A stretch of DNA of 64,000 nt from Marinicauda algicola (GTDB taxonomy: Bacteria > Pseudomonadota > Alphaproteobacteria > Caulobacterales > Maricaulaceae): assembly GCF_017161425.1 (NCBI RefSeq), contig NZ_CP071057.1, forward strand, positions 2,481,501 through 2,545,500, in the 5' to 3' direction. Made by a program: the position numbers and the translations under genes. The notes under the pieces were generated by a model that did not search any database, was not told where the DNA came from, and saw nothing but the letters and a program-made list of their open reading frames with translations. Of this stretch, positions 34,649 to 44,432 are shown piece by piece (position 1 is the first letter of the stretch; each line of letters starts with the position of its first letter).

Positions 34649-36154
34649 CTATCGCTCGCCGCTCTCCGGTCCCACGCCCGGATCGTCGGGCGCGCGGCCC
34701 GGTTCATAATAGCGCGCGTCCCGCCTGTCTTCGTCCGAGTGCGGCCTCGATGCATCTCCCGACGGGGGCAGCTGCGGTTCGCTTCCCGCCGGGCCGCGGC
34801 GCGTGGCCGGCGCCTCGAGCAGGGCGGTCTCCGGCACCGCCTCGGCGAGGCTCTCGAACCGCTCGTAGCGCGGATGGATCAGGCGCGCCTCGTCGCCCCA
34901 GGCGAACACCATGCGCTTCCAGTCCTCGTCGGAATAGGGGAAGGGCCGGCCTTGCTCGTCGATGTCGGACCAGTCCGCCTCCCCGGGAGCGTGGGCGGCG
35001 CGCGCCATCAGCCGGCGCGCGGCCTCCTCCTCGCCCTCCAGCCGCGACAGCCGGGAGGCCAGCGCGCACACCCGCGCGGTTTTCGGCCCTCCGGCCAGAA
35101 GCGGGGCGAGGGCCGAGCGCGCGGCGTCGAGATTGCGCGTCTCCAGCGCCACCTCGGCCTTCAGCAGGCGGGACTCGCGGTGCTCGGGATTGAGCGCGGC
35201 GAGCGCCCTCAGCCGCTCGGCGCGCTTGGCCTTGCTGTCGGACTTGCGAAGATCGCCATAGACCCGGGCGAGCGCAGGATGGGGGTTCGCCTGCCAGGCC
35301 GCCTCGACCAGCTCCGCGGCGCGCCGGTGCCGGCGCTTCGATGCGAGCAGGCGTGCGGCGAGCGTGGCGGCGGGCGCAAAGCCCGGCGAGGCCGCCGCCG
35401 CCTTCTCGGCGAGTTCGGCGGCCCTGTCCGGGTCGCTCTGTTCGCAGGCGAGCGCCTCGGCGGTCAGCAGCACCGCCTTGCGGCGCGCCGCGCGGTCGGG
35501 TGCGATCTCCTTGCGTCTTTCCGCCTCGGCGAGGGTCTTCCTCGCGTCCTCCCAGCGCCCTTCAGCGACCTGGGCGTTGAACAGCGTGTCGAAGGCCCAG
35601 CGCAGCTTGGCGTCCTTGAAGGCGTCGCTGGCATGGGTGATGGCGAGCTGGCTGTCGCCGCGCGCTTCGGCGATCGAGGCGAGCCCGCGCCGCGCGACGA
35701 GCTTCGTGCGCGGATCCTCCAGCATCGCCTCGTAATGGCCTTCCGCCCCGGCAAGGTCGCCGGCCGCCTCGGCCGCGCGCGCGGCGAGCAGCCGCGACAG
35801 GGCGGGCCGGTCGAGCAGGGCATCGGCGCGCGCGGCCTGGCGCACGGCGAGCTCGCCCTGCCCGGCCGCGGAGGCAATGAGCGCGCGTTCGAGCGCGTCG
35901 AAGCCGGATTCGCGGCGCCGGCGCTCACGGAACTTCCTGAACGTGTCCGGCGCGGTCCAGATCTTCACGATCAGCCACCAGACGACGACCAGCAGGAAGG
36001 TGAGGACGAGCAGCAGGCCCATGGCGAGCGCGAAGCTCGTCTCGGCCTGCCAGCCGAGGAATTCGAACTGTGCCGTGCCCGGATTGAGCGTCAGCCAGAC
36101 CGCCGCGATCGCGGTCAGAACGCACAGCGCGATGGTGATGATCAGGCGGATCAT
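34649..36154 (-). CDS. hemY: HemY-type heme biosynthesis-associated TPR membrane protein
   Basis: The 501-residue protein has two N-terminal membrane segments (LIITIALCVLTAIAAVWLTL and FALAMGLLLVLTFLLVVVWWLIV), then TPR-like repeats, the HemY N-terminal family layout. Its exact role in heme synthesis is unclear; in gammaproteobacteria it lies downstream of hemX. It must not be confused with Bacillus HemY oxidase. The ATG at 36154 overlaps the upstream Mic60-like stop; the long open frame that reads through the upstream gene is rejected. Confidence 0.85.
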   Translation of the reverse strand: MIRLIITIALCVLTAIAAVWLTLNPGTAQFEFLGWQAETSFALAMGLLLVLTFLLVVVWWLIVKIWTAPDTFRKFRERRRRESGFDALERALIASAAGQGELAVRQAARADALLDRPALSRLLAARAAEAAGDLAGAEGHYEAMLEDPRTKLVARRGLASIAEARGDSQLAITHASDAFKDAKLRWAFDTLFNAQVAEGRWEDARKTLAEAERRKEIAPDRAARRKAVLLTAEALACEQSDPDRAAELAEKAAAASPGFAPAATLAARLLASKRRHRRAAELVEAAWQANPHPALARVYGDLRKSDSKAKRAERLRALAALNPEHRESRLLKAEVALETRNLDAARSALAPLLAGGPKTARVCALASRLSRLEGEEEAARRLMARAAHAPGEADWSDIDEQGRPFPYSDEDWKRMVFAWGDEARLIHPRYERFESLAEAVPETALLEAPATRRGPAGSEPQLPPSGDASRPHSDEDRRDARYYEPGRAPDDPGVGPESGER

Positions 36155-37416
36155 GGACGGGCTTCCTCCTCGGCCGCAGCCTGGCTCAGCGCGGTGCGCA
36201 GCCCGTCGAGACGGCGCTCGATCTCGAGGCGGGCCCGGGCGTCGCGCAGCCAGTCCGCGGCGGCCTCGGCGGGCGCGCCTTCGAGCTCCTCCACGGCCGC
36301 CACCGCCCCGGCGAGATCGCCGCGGGCCAGGCGGCGCTCGGCCTGCGCCGCGATGGCCGACGGTCCGGTCCCGTCCGCACCCTCGGCCGGACGCACCTCG
36401 ACGAGGCCCCAGAAGCGCTGCGTGCCCCCGGCCGCCTCGCGGATCGCCTCGCCGGGAAACCGCTCGGCGAGTTCGACAGCCGTCGGCGCGCCGGCCCGCG
36501 CGATCGCCTGCAGCGCCTGCAGATCGCCCTGGTCCGGCCAGACGCGGGCGAGCGCGGCGCGCTCGGCCTCGAACGGTCCCGGGCGCGAGGCGGCCTCCGA
36601 CAGGGCGGCAAGGCCGAGCGCGCGCGCCGAGAGCCGGCGCAGATCTTCCGCCTCCTCTCCCGACGTGCTCTGTGCGGCGCGGGCGAGCTGCAGCGCCTGC
36701 CCGGCCTGTGCGCCGATGTCCGAAAGCCGGGTCTGCAGCTCGCCGATCGTCTCTCCGGCCGACTGGATCGCACCGGCGAGGGCCTCGTCTTCGGCGCTGA
36801 AGCTCCGCTCGGCTTCGGCGAGCCGTCCGCGCAGGGCTTCGATTTCCTCGCGCAGGCGCTCGAGCCCCTGCGCCGCGGCGCTGGAGACATCCTCCCTGTC
36901 GAGCCCCGCCAGCGCATCGCGGACCTCGCGGGCGAGCTGCAGCGCGCTCTCGGCCTGATCTTCCAGGGCGGAGAGACGCTCGGCAACGTCTTCCGGGAGG
37001 GCGATGTCCGGCGCCCCGTCCGACGGGGCGGCCTCCAGGGCGTCGACGCGCTCGCGCAGAGCGGAGAGATCGGCCTGCAAGCTCGCGATGCGCGATGAGA
37101 GCCTCTCCAGCTCCGCGATCCGGGTATCCAGCTGCGCGAGGCGATCGCCCAGCGCCGCGGCCGGGTCGCGCGCTTCGAGCGCGGCGATGCGCGCGTCCAG
37201 GCGTGCGGTGTCCGTGCCGGGCCCGAGATAGCGCGTCAGCGTCCAGGCGACGCCCGCCGCGATCGCGGCGCAAAGGACCAGGGACAGCACGAAGAGTGCC
37301 CAGCCGGGCCCGCGGCGCGCGGGCTTCGGTGTCGCTTCCGTCTCCTCGACCGTCTCGAACTCGGCATCGACCGGTTCGGGTTCGCCGGGGGTTTCGCTGT
37401 CTTCCGGGCGCGCCAT
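36151..37416 (-). CDS. Mic60/mitofilin-like inner-membrane protein (COG4223)
   Basis: Alphaproteobacterial relatives of mitochondrial Mic60 shape intracytoplasmic membranes. The 421-residue protein has an acidic N-terminal tail, one membrane segment at about residues 38-60 (GWALFVLSLVLCAAIAAGVAWTL), a long coiled coil, and a C-terminal domain with AERRLARGDLAGAVAAVEEL that resembles the mitofilin signature region. It lies between hemD and hemY, the usual position of this gene family in alphaproteobacteria. It overlaps hemY by four bases. Confidence 0.8.
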   Translation of the reverse strand: MARPEDSETPGEPEPVDAEFETVEETEATPKPARRGPGWALFVLSLVLCAAIAAGVAWTLTRYLGPGTDTARLDARIAALEARDPAAALGDRLAQLDTRIAELERLSSRIASLQADLSALRERVDALEAAPSDGAPDIALPEDVAERLSALEDQAESALQLAREVRDALAGLDREDVSSAAAQGLERLREEIEALRGRLAEAERSFSAEDEALAGAIQSAGETIGELQTRLSDIGAQAGQALQLARAAQSTSGEEAEDLRRLSARALGLAALSEAASRPGPFEAERAALARVWPDQGDLQALQAIARAGAPTAVELAERFPGEAIREAAGGTQRFWGLVEVRPAEGADGTGPSAIAAQAERRLARGDLAGAVAAVEELEGAPAEAAADWLRDARARLEIERRLDGLRTALSQAAAEEEARP

Positions 37417-37475
37417 GAAGCTCCTCGTATCCTGGAAGCGGATGGGCCGACTCTAGGCCGCCTCGCGGCGGGACG

Positions 37476-38201
37476 CTACCGCGCCGGCCCCGTGTGGGCG
37501 ATGCGCAACGCCGCCTCGAGCAGGTGCGCGTCGTCCGGTCGCTCCGCGATCTCGATCCGGCCAATGCCTGCGCTGCGCGCCGGTTCCGCCGCGACGGCGG
37601 AGATCGCTGCGGCGCGCAGGCCCTCGGGCGCGATGCCGAGCGCGGCGAGCGCGCGCACCAGGCGCCCCGCACCGGCGGCGGAATGGATCAGCAGGATCGG
37701 CCCGGGATCGGCATCGAGCGCGGCGACCGCCTCGGCGGAGAGGCGTCCGGTCTCCACCGTGCGGTAGACGATCGCCTCGCCGGCCTCGAGGCCGCGCGCG
37801 GCGAGCGCCGCCTTCAGATCCACGCCCGCGAGTTCGCCGCGCACATGCAGCACGCGCGCCGGGCGCGGCAGCGTACGCCCGGCGAGTTCGGCGAGCGCGA
37901 AGGCGTCGCCGTCAGCCGAATGGACCGTTTCGAAGCCGTTGCGGGTCACCGACTGGGCAGTTGCCTCGCCGACCGCGAAGACCGGCACGTCGCGGCGCCC
38001 GGTCGCCTTGGCGAGCCCGCGTGCGCCGTGCCGGCTGGTCACCGCGACCGCGTCGACCCGGTCGAGATCCAGCCCGGCGTCGAGATAGACGACCCTGGCC
38101 AGCGGCGAGACGATCGCCTCTAAGCCGGCCTCGATGGCCGCGCCGGCGGTCTTGCTGGCGCCGGGCTCGGTGCGGGTGACAAGGACGGTCTCAGGCTTCA
38201 T
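37476..38201 (-). CDS. hemD: Uroporphyrinogen-III synthase
   Basis: HemD closes and inverts ring D of hydroxymethylbilane to form uroporphyrinogen III. The 241-residue protein is low in conserved motifs, as usual, but shows VTRTEPGASKTA, AVAVTSRHGARGLA, VFAVGEATAQSV and LIHSAAGAGRL in the expected order. It overlaps the hemC 3' end by 11 bases and precedes the Mic60-like gene by 59 bases. Confidence 0.88.
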   Translation of the reverse strand: MKPETVLVTRTEPGASKTAGAAIEAGLEAIVSPLARVVYLDAGLDLDRVDAVAVTSRHGARGLAKATGRRDVPVFAVGEATAQSVTRNGFETVHSADGDAFALAELAGRTLPRPARVLHVRGELAGVDLKAALAARGLEAGEAIVYRTVETGRLSAEAVAALDADPGPILLIHSAAGAGRLVRALAALGIAPEGLRAAAISAVAAEPARSAGIGRIEIAERPDDAHLLEAALRIAHTGPAR

Positions 38202-39156
38202 GGGACGCGGCCAGCGCAGCTTCGAGCCGCGCCCCCCCGGTGTGACGCAGCGCCTCGCCGAGCGCAGTGCCGATCAGCCTTGCTGAGGCGAGGTCCGGGT
38301 CGGCGAGCGGCAGCGTCACCGACTGGGCCCAGCGGTGCGTACCATCCGGGCTCAGCACCTCGCCGCTCAGCGACAGGGTGGCGTTCTCCAGGCGCGCATG
38401 GGCGGCGATGGGGGTACGGCAGGAGCCGTCGAGCGCGGCGAGCACGGCGCGCTCGGCCGTGATGCAGATCTGCGTGACCGCATGGTTCAGCGGCGCGAGA
38501 GCTTCGCGCGCGGCGCCGTCATCGCTGCGGATCTCGATGCCGATCGCGCCCTGGGCCGGGGCCGGGAGCATCTCGGTCGTCTCGATCGCGGGCCGGCTGG
38601 CCTCCTCGCGGCCGAGGCGTTTCAGCCCCGCGAGCGCGAGGAAGGTGGCGTCGATCTCGCCGGAGCGCACCTTGGCGAGGCGCGTGTCGACATTGCCGCG
38701 CAGCAGCGTGACCTTCAGATCCGGGCGCAGGGCGAGCGCCTGGGCCTGACGCCGGATCGAGGCGGTGCCGAGCACCGCGCCGGCCGGCAGGTCGGCGACG
38801 CGCCGCGCGCCGGTCCCGGTCAGCAGCACGTCGCGCGGATCCTCGCGCTCGAGCACGCAGGCGATCTCCAGCCCTTCGGGCAGTTTCGTGGGCACGTCCT
38901 TCATCGAATGCACCGCGAAGCTCGCCTCGCCGTTCGCGAGCGCGATCTCCAGCTCCTTGGTGAAGAGCCCCTTGCCGCCCGCCGCGAGCAGGGCCCGGTC
39001 GGTGATCCGGTCGCCCGTCGTGGTCATGCCCAGGATCGGGAAGGCGGCCTCCATGTCCTCGACGCCGTGCGCCTGCGCCAGCAGGCGCTGAACCATGTGC
39101 GCCTGGGCGAGCGCGAGCGGGGAGGTGCGCGTCGCGATGGGCTGGGGTCGGGCCAA
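38191..39156 (-). CDS. hemC: Hydroxymethylbilane synthase (porphobilinogen deaminase)
   Basis: HemC polymerises four porphobilinogens into hydroxymethylbilane on a dipyrromethane cofactor. The 321-residue protein has [16 protein letters not shown], the active-site [50 protein letters not shown] and the cofactor-cysteine loop [13 protein letters not shown]. It heads the chain hemC-hemD-mic60-hemY-udk and diverges from tsaD across 73 bases. Confidence 0.95.
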   Translation of the reverse strand: MARPQPIATRTSPLALAQAHMVQRLLAQAHGVEDMEAAFPILGMTTTGDRITDRALLAAGGKGLFTKELEIALANGEASFAVHSMKDVPTKLPEGLEIACVLEREDPRDVLLTGTGARRVADLPAGAVLGTASIRRQAQALALRPDLKVTLLRGNVDTRLAKVRSGEIDATFLALAGLKRLGREEASRPAIETTEMLPAPAQGAIGIEIRSDDGAAREALAPLNHAVTQICITAERAVLAALDGSCRTPIAAHARLENATLSLSGEVLSPDGTHRWAQSVTLPLADPDLASARLIGTALGEALRHTGGARLEAALAASHEA

Positions 39157-39229
39157 GGGCGATCCTTCGGGCTCGGGAGATGGACGGCTCAGTTGTCAGC
39201 CCGCCGGGGCGGGGCTAACCACATCTGTC

Positions 39230-40375
39230 ATGGCGTTAAACCACACTCCCGAGCGCGCGCAAGCGCCAAGGCCGGGCCCGCTCACCGTGCTGGGGCTGGA
39301 ATCGAGCTGCGACGACAGCGCGGCGGCGATCGTGCGCCTGTTCGAGGACGGCCGCGCGCAGGTGCTCGCCGAGCGGGTGGTCGGGCAGAACGCGGCCCAT
39401 GCCCCTTTCGGCGGAGTGGTCCCGGAGATCGCCGCGCGTGCCCATGCCGAGCGGATGGACGCGCTCGCCGCCGAGGTGCTCGCCGAGGCGGGCCTGAAGG
39501 CCGGCGACATCGACGCGATCGCCGCGACGGCCGGGCCCGGCCTCATCGGCGGCGTGATGGCGGCGCTGATGACCGCGAAGGGGCTCGCGCTCGGCGCGGG
39601 GAAGCCGCTCGTCGCGGTCAATCACCTGGAGGGTCATGCCCTCTCCCCGCGCCTGACGCAGCGCCTCGAGTTTCCCTATCTCCTGCTGCTGGTGTCCGGC
39701 GGGCACACCCAGCTCCTCATCGTCGAGGGCGTGGGCGAGATGACCCGCATCGGATCGACGATCGACGATGCGGCGGGCGAGGCCTTCGACAAGACGGCGA
39801 AGGTCATGGGGCTCGGCTTTCCCGGCGGACCCGCGGTCGAGCGCCTCGCCGCGCAGGCCGCAGATCCGGACCGGTTCGCGATGCCGCGCATGCTGGCGCG
39901 CGACAGGAGCTGCGACTTCTCCTTCGCGGGGCTGAAGACGGCGGCCAAGCGCGCCTTCGACGCGCTCGACGCGCCAAGCCAGGCCGACAGGGCCGATCTC
40001 GCCGCAGCGGTGCAGGGCGAGATCGCGCGCCATCTCGCCGAGCGCGCCCGCCGGGCGATGGCGCTGTTCGCGGCGCGCTTCGAGACGCTCGAAGCGCCGC
40101 GTCCGCTGGTCGTGGCCGGCGGGGTGGCGGCGAACCGATCGGTGCGCGAGGCGTTGGAGGACGCAGCGCGCAAAGAAGGCTTTGCACTGATCGCCCCGCC
40201 GCTGAGATACTGCACCGACAATGCGGCCATGATCGCGCTCGCCGGCGCGGAACGGCTGCGCCGGGGCGAGAGCGACGATCTCTCCGCGCCGGCGCGGGCA
40301 CGCTGGCCGCTCGATCCGGATGCGGCCGAACGCGCGCCCGCCACCGGAGCGGGACGCAAGGGGCCGAAGGCCTGA
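39230..40375 (+). CDS. tsaD: tRNA N6-adenosine threonylcarbamoyltransferase TsaD
   Basis: TsaD transfers the threonylcarbamoyl group to A37 of ANN-reading tRNAs. The 381-residue protein has [14 protein letters not shown], the metal-binding [32 protein letters not shown] and [15 protein letters not shown]. The ATG at 39230 is the first that avoids overlapping hemC. It is followed 23 bases later by gpsA, a common pairing. Confidence 0.95.
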   Translation: MALNHTPERAQAPRPGPLTVLGLESSCDDSAAAIVRLFEDGRAQVLAERVVGQNAAHAPFGGVVPEIAARAHAERMDALAAEVLAEAGLKAGDIDAIAATAGPGLIGGVMAALMTAKGLALGAGKPLVAVNHLEGHALSPRLTQRLEFPYLLLLVSGGHTQLLIVEGVGEMTRIGSTIDDAAGEAFDKTAKVMGLGFPGGPAVERLAAQAADPDRFAMPRMLARDRSCDFSFAGLKTAAKRAFDALDAPSQADRADLAAAVQGEIARHLAERARRAMALFAARFETLEAPRPLVVAGGVAANRSVREALEDAARKEGFALIAPPLRYCTDNAAMIALAGAERLRRGESDDLSAPARARWPLDPDAAERAPATGAGRKGPKA

Positions 40376-40398
40376 AACGACGGGAGTGGGCAGGCGTC

Positions 40399-41400
40399 AT
40401 GAACGGGTTTCACCATATTGCCGTGATCGGCGGCGGCGCCTGGGGCACCGCGCTCGCCCAGGTCGTCGCCAAGTCGGGCCTGCAGGTCACGCTCTGGGCG
40501 CGCGAGCGCGAGGTCTGCGAGGACATCAACACGATCCGCGAGAACCGCACGTATCTTCCGGGCGTTGCGCTGAACGGCGCGATCCACGCCACGAACGATC
40601 TCGGCGAGCTCGCGGGCGCGGACATGGCGCTGGTGGTCACACCGGCGCAGCACACGCGCGCGACGATGGAGGTCTTCGCCCGCCACCAGCGTGACGGCGC
40701 GCCGCTCGTCCTGTGCTCGAAGGGGATCGAGCAGGGCTCGCTGAAGCTGATGAGCGAGGTGCTAGCCGAGACCTCCCCGGGCTCGCCGATTGCCGTTCTG
40801 TCCGGCCCCTCCTTCGCCGCCGACGTGGCCCGCGGCCTGCCCACCGCCGTGACGCTCGCCTGCGAGGACCCCGATCTCGGCGAGAAGCTGATGGCGGCGC
40901 TCGGCTCGGCGAGTTTCCGGCCCTACTACGCCCCGGACGTCGTGGGCGCGGAGATCGGCGGCTCGGTGAAGAACGTGCTCGCGATCGCGGCGGGAATCGT
41001 CGAGGGAAAGGGCCTCGGCAAGTCGGCCCATGCCGCCCTCATCGCACGCGGCTTCGCCGAGATGACCCGGCTGGCCGTCGCGCTCGGCGCGAAGGCCGAG
41101 ACGCTTTCGGGCCTGTGCGGGCTCGGCGATCTCGTCCTGACCTGCTCCTCGCCGCAATCGCGCAACATGTCCTGCGGCCTGGCGCTCGGACGCGGGGAGC
41201 GTCTTCAGGACATTCTCGGCGCCCGCAACTCGGTGACCGAGGGCGTCGCCTCGGCGCCGGCCGTCGTCGCCCTCGCGCGAAGACATGGCGTGGAGATGCC
41301 GATCTGCGAGGCGGTGAACCGTGTCGTCTCCGGCAAGAGCGGGGTGGACGAGGCGATCAAGGATCTGCTGTCGCGCCCGTTCACGAGCGAAGCCGTATAA
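40399..41400 (+). CDS. gpsA: Glycerol-3-phosphate dehydrogenase [NAD(P)+]
   Basis: GpsA reduces dihydroxyacetone phosphate to sn-glycerol-3-phosphate for phospholipid synthesis. The 333-residue protein has the nucleotide fold [63 protein letters not shown] and the [11 protein letters not shown] block. The ATG at 40399 starts the Rossmann fold; much longer open frames upstream are read-through of tsaD. Confidence 0.95.
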   Translation: MNGFHHIAVIGGGAWGTALAQVVAKSGLQVTLWAREREVCEDINTIRENRTYLPGVALNGAIHATNDLGELAGADMALVVTPAQHTRATMEVFARHQRDGAPLVLCSKGIEQGSLKLMSEVLAETSPGSPIAVLSGPSFAADVARGLPTAVTLACEDPDLGEKLMAALGSASFRPYYAPDVVGAEIGGSVKNVLAIAAGIVEGKGLGKSAHAALIARGFAEMTRLAVALGAKAETLSGLCGLGDLVLTCSSPQSRNMSCGLALGRGERLQDILGARNSVTEGVASAPAVVALARRHGVEMPICEAVNRVVSGKSGVDEAIKDLLSRPFTSEAV

Positions 41401-41411
41401 GGGATATCCCC

Positions 41412-41711
41412 ATGCTGTTCGTCGTCACCTGCCAGGACCGCCCAGGTCACATGGAGCTGCGCAAGCAGAACCGGGAGGCCCACCTCGACTGGGCGAAGGC
41501 CGAGGGCTCGCCGGTGAAGATGGCCGGCCCGCTGCTCGACGAGAACGCCATGCCGGTCGGTTCGCTTCTCGTCGTGGAGGCCGAGAGCGCGGAGAAGCTC
41601 GAGGAATTCATGCACGAGGATCCGTACGCGAAGGCAGGCCTGTTCGCGCAGGTCACCTACGCGCCGTTCAGGTGGACGGTGAACCCGCCCGAAGACCTGA
41701 GACAGGACTGA
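41412..41711 (+). CDS. YciI-family protein
   Basis: The 99-residue ferredoxin-like fold protein starts MLFVVTCQDRPGHMELRKQNREAHLDWAK and has GPLLDENAMPVGSLLVVEAES and FMHEDPYAKAGLF, the YciI pattern with its His-Asp pair. The family is linked to dehalogenation or unknown small-molecule chemistry. It lies between gpsA and a Rieske gene and is likely in the same transcript. Confidence 0.88.
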   Translation: MLFVVTCQDRPGHMELRKQNREAHLDWAKAEGSPVKMAGPLLDENAMPVGSLLVVEAESAEKLEEFMHEDPYAKAGLFAQVTYAPFRWTVNPPEDLRQD

Positions 41712-41717
41712 GGCGCG

Positions 41718-42050
41718 GTGAGCGAGTTGCCCCCGCCCGGAACGGTGCTGAAGCGCCTGGCCGACCTTCCCGATCCCGGCGGCGCGCCGGCCGAGTACGA
41801 GCCGCTGCCCGTGCTCGTGCTGCGCGCCGGCGACGTGGTGCGCGCCTATGTCAATGTCTGCCCCCATGCCGGCCGGCCGCTCTGCCTGCCATCGGGACGC
41901 ACGCTGGTCAGCGAGGGCCATGTCGTCTGCCCGTTCCACGGCGCGAGCTTCGACATCGAGAGCGGAGCCTGCACCGGCGGCCCGGCGGGCAGGACCGGGC
42001 TGAAGCCGGTCCCGGTGAAGGTGGAGGCGGGAAAGGTCGTGGCGCTCTGA
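41718..42050 (+). CDS. Rieske [2Fe-2S] protein
   Basis: The 110-residue protein has the two-part Rieske motif CPHAGRPL (Cys-X-His) and CPFHGASFD (Cys-X2-His), which binds a 2Fe-2S cluster, in a minimal ferredoxin-sized fold. It is probably a small redox carrier or a nitrite-reductase-like subunit. The start is GTG at 41718, six bases after the YciI stop. It converges with the next gene. Confidence 0.88.
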   Translation: MSELPPPGTVLKRLADLPDPGGAPAEYEPLPVLVLRAGDVVRAYVNVCPHAGRPLCLPSGRTLVSEGHVVCPFHGASFDIESGACTGGPAGRTGLKPVPVKVEAGKVVAL

Positions 42051-42059
42051 GCGCCGCGC

Positions 42060-42821
42060 CTAGTCGAACAGCGAAGCCGCCGCCAGCGCCTTGTCGCGCC
42101 GCCTGGCAAGATCGGGATCGGACACGTTCTCGGCGATGAACTGGTCGACGCTCATCGACAGGCCGAGCGCGCGGATCGCCATCTCCTGGGATTCGAACGG
42201 CCCGCCGAAGGGAAAGGGCGGGTTCTCGTGGGCATAGCCCTCCACCAGCAGCGGCATGTGGCCGGCGAGCGAGCGGTAGGCCACCATGTCGGGGCGCACC
42301 GCCGCCGGCGCGCCGGTGACGCTGACACGATGATGGTCGTAGGTCTCGCCGAGCGCCTCGGTCTCGTTCATCACCTCGAACTCGCCCGGGCCCAGCAGCG
42401 TCGCCCAGGCCTCCACCGCGGCGCCGGGATGCTCGGCGATCGTCGCGCCGACCGCGCCGTAGGGCGCGATGTGCTTGCCCCAGGCGATGATGTGGCCGGG
42501 GATGGTGATCCTGACCACCGGGATGACGACGCTGTCCAGGTGCCGCGCGAACTTGCGGCGCAGCTGCACCGGCGCGGCGTTCGAGCCCACGGCGACGACG
42601 GCGTGGTAATCGCCGCGCTCGAACACGCCCGCGCGCGCCTCGCCCACGAGATCGGCGAGGCTGACCTCCTGGCCCCGGTAGCGGGCGCGCCACTGCCCGA
42701 ACGCGCCCTCCGTCGCGGTGAGGCCAAGCGTTTGCCCGTCCACGAACAGGAAGGAGGTCTGCGGGCGCGGGAAGGGGTAGGCCAGCGCCCACATCATGCG
42801 CAGGTTTTCTTCCGAGATCAC
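42060..42821 (-). CDS. Protein of unknown function
   Basis: The 253-residue soluble protein has no signal or membrane segment. It begins MISEENLRMMWALAYPFPRPQTSFLFVDG and includes VVAVGSNAAPVQLRRKFARHL, VIPVVRITIPGHIIAWGKHIAPYGAVGATIAEHPGA and PPFPFGGPFESQEMAIRALG. The VAVGSN segment recalls gamma-glutamyl cyclotransferase-like proteins, but the rest does not fit well, so I leave it open. It lies 34 bases downstream of the S10 peptidase gene on the same strand. Confidence 0.65.
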   Translation of the reverse strand: MISEENLRMMWALAYPFPRPQTSFLFVDGQTLGLTATEGAFGQWRARYRGQEVSLADLVGEARAGVFERGDYHAVVAVGSNAAPVQLRRKFARHLDSVVIPVVRITIPGHIIAWGKHIAPYGAVGATIAEHPGAAVEAWATLLGPGEFEVMNETEALGETYDHHRVSVTGAPAAVRPDMVAYRSLAGHMPLLVEGYAHENPPFPFGGPFESQEMAIRALGLSMSVDQFIAENVSDPDLARRRDKALAAASLFD

Positions 42822-42855
42822 CGCGCCCGGCCCTCCCCTCGCCCGCAGGCCGACG

Positions 42856-44370
42856 TCACTGCGCCGCGATGAAGTTCCGCACCCGCTCGGCCATCGCCTC
42901 GATGGAGGGCTGGTGCAGATACATCATGTGGCCGGCCGGGTAGTAGTCCAGCTCCACGCGGCTCTGATCGCTGTAGCCGGGGCGCTGCAGCGTCAGCTCG
43001 GTCGCGTAGAAGGGCGTGGCCAGATCGTAATAGCCGTTGAGCGCCAGTACGCGCAGTTCGCGGTTCTGACGCATCGCCCGCTCGAGCCAGACCGAGGTGT
43101 TGACGTAGGAATTCTCCCCGCCCGCCGGGCCGGCATCCCAGTTCCAGTCCTGCACCCCGCCGAGCGTGGTGTAGGGGCGCTGGATGTCGACCCCGATCTC
43201 GCGCGTGAAATAGTCGAGCATGGCGGCCGTGTAGGCCCCGTCGATGCCGTAGCCGGACGGATCGCCCTCGGGGGTGTCCCCGATCGCGTCGGGTTCCAGG
43301 CCGGTGAAGCGGGAATCGAAGCGGCCCACGGAGAGGCCCTCATCGCGGAGCAGTTCGACACGGAAGTCGCTGAGTTCGACGCGCATGTTGGCGCGGCGCA
43401 GATAGTCCTCGGACAGGCCCGTGAATTCGGCCAGGCGCGCGATGACGGCGCTCTGGCGGGCCGGGTCGATGTCGTGGCCCCGGATGAGCGCGGGCAGGTA
43501 TTCGTCGCTCGCGAAATCGCGCGCATCCTCCAGGAAGGCCTCGAAATCGCCGTTCCAATCCGCCCTGTCGACCTTGCCGTGATACCAGGCGGTCGCGGCA
43601 TAGCCGGGCATCAGGCCGACATAGCCGATGTCGTTTCCGGGATCGGTGGCGTCCATCTTGAAGTCGAGCACGACGGAGATGAGCACCGCGCCGTTGATGG
43701 AGACGTCGTTCCAGCCCGCTTCGAGCTGGCGCATCAGCGCGCCGATGCGCGTCGTGCCGTAGCTCTCGCCAAGCAGGTATTTCGGCGAGTTCCAGCGGCG
43801 GTGCTCGGTCAGCCAGCGGCGCATGAAGGCGGCGATCGATTCCGCATCGGCGTCGACGCCCCAGAATTCCTCCTTCGCATCGGTGTCGCCGAGCGCCCGG
43901 CTCCAACCCGTCCCGACCGGGTCGATGAAGACCATGTCGGCCACGCCGATGAGGCTTTCCGGGTTGGACTGGATGTCGAACGGGGCCGCGCCGTCATCGG
44001 CCGGCGGCTCGCTCGGCAGGACCACGCGCCTCGGGCCGAACACGCCCATGTGCAGCCACAGCGAGGCCGAGCCCGGCCCGCCATTGAAGATGAAGGCCAC
44101 GGGGCGCTCGCGCGGGTCGAAGTTGCCCTCGCGGAAATAGGAGGTGGAGAAGATCGACCCCGTGGGGTTGCCGTCCTCGTCCTCCAGATAGGTTTCCCCG
44201 GCGACGACGCGGTAGCGGATGCGCTCGCCCTCGACATTGACCTCGCCGCGGCTCTCGAAGCTGACCGGCTCGGGGATGTCGGCGGCGCCGTTGCCGGCGG
44301 CCTCCTGCGCACCGGCCGGAAGGGCCAGCAGGGTTGCGGCGGAGACGGCCGCGATGAGGCTTTTCAACAT
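42856..44370 (-). CDS. Secreted S10-family serine carboxypeptidase
   Basis: The 504-residue protein has a signal peptide (LIAAVSAATLLALPAGAQ) and the S10 carboxypeptidase pattern: FNGGPGSASLWLHMG, DPVGTGWSRA, the nucleophile GESYGTTR with Ser203, the late NGYYDLATPF aspartate and YPAGHMMY histidine. Such enzymes remove C-terminal residues from peptides in the periplasm. The ATG at 44370 follows GGGGAG and starts the signal peptide; the longer frame upstream covers the RidA-like gene and is rejected. Confidence 0.9.
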   Translation of the reverse strand: MLKSLIAAVSAATLLALPAGAQEAAGNGAADIPEPVSFESRGEVNVEGERIRYRVVAGETYLEDEDGNPTGSIFSTSYFREGNFDPRERPVAFIFNGGPGSASLWLHMGVFGPRRVVLPSEPPADDGAAPFDIQSNPESLIGVADMVFIDPVGTGWSRALGDTDAKEEFWGVDADAESIAAFMRRWLTEHRRWNSPKYLLGESYGTTRIGALMRQLEAGWNDVSINGAVLISVVLDFKMDATDPGNDIGYVGLMPGYAATAWYHGKVDRADWNGDFEAFLEDARDFASDEYLPALIRGHDIDPARQSAVIARLAEFTGLSEDYLRRANMRVELSDFRVELLRDEGLSVGRFDSRFTGLEPDAIGDTPEGDPSGYGIDGAYTAAMLDYFTREIGVDIQRPYTTLGGVQDWNWDAGPAGGENSYVNTSVWLERAMRQNRELRVLALNGYYDLATPFYATELTLQRPGYSDQSRVELDYYPAGHMMYLHQPSIEAMAERVRNFIAAQ

Positions 44371-44432
44371 CTTGAAGTTTCTCCCCTTTTGGTTTTCTGG
44401 AAAATCCGGCGGACCATAACCCCACGGCGCCC

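Noticed and set aside
34649-37672. A single 1007-residue frame covering hemY and the Mic60-like gene
   Set aside because: The upstream part is an out-of-frame reading of the Mic60-like gene. HemY starts at 36154 with an ATGA overlap, and Mic60 has its own clear start, signal and domain.
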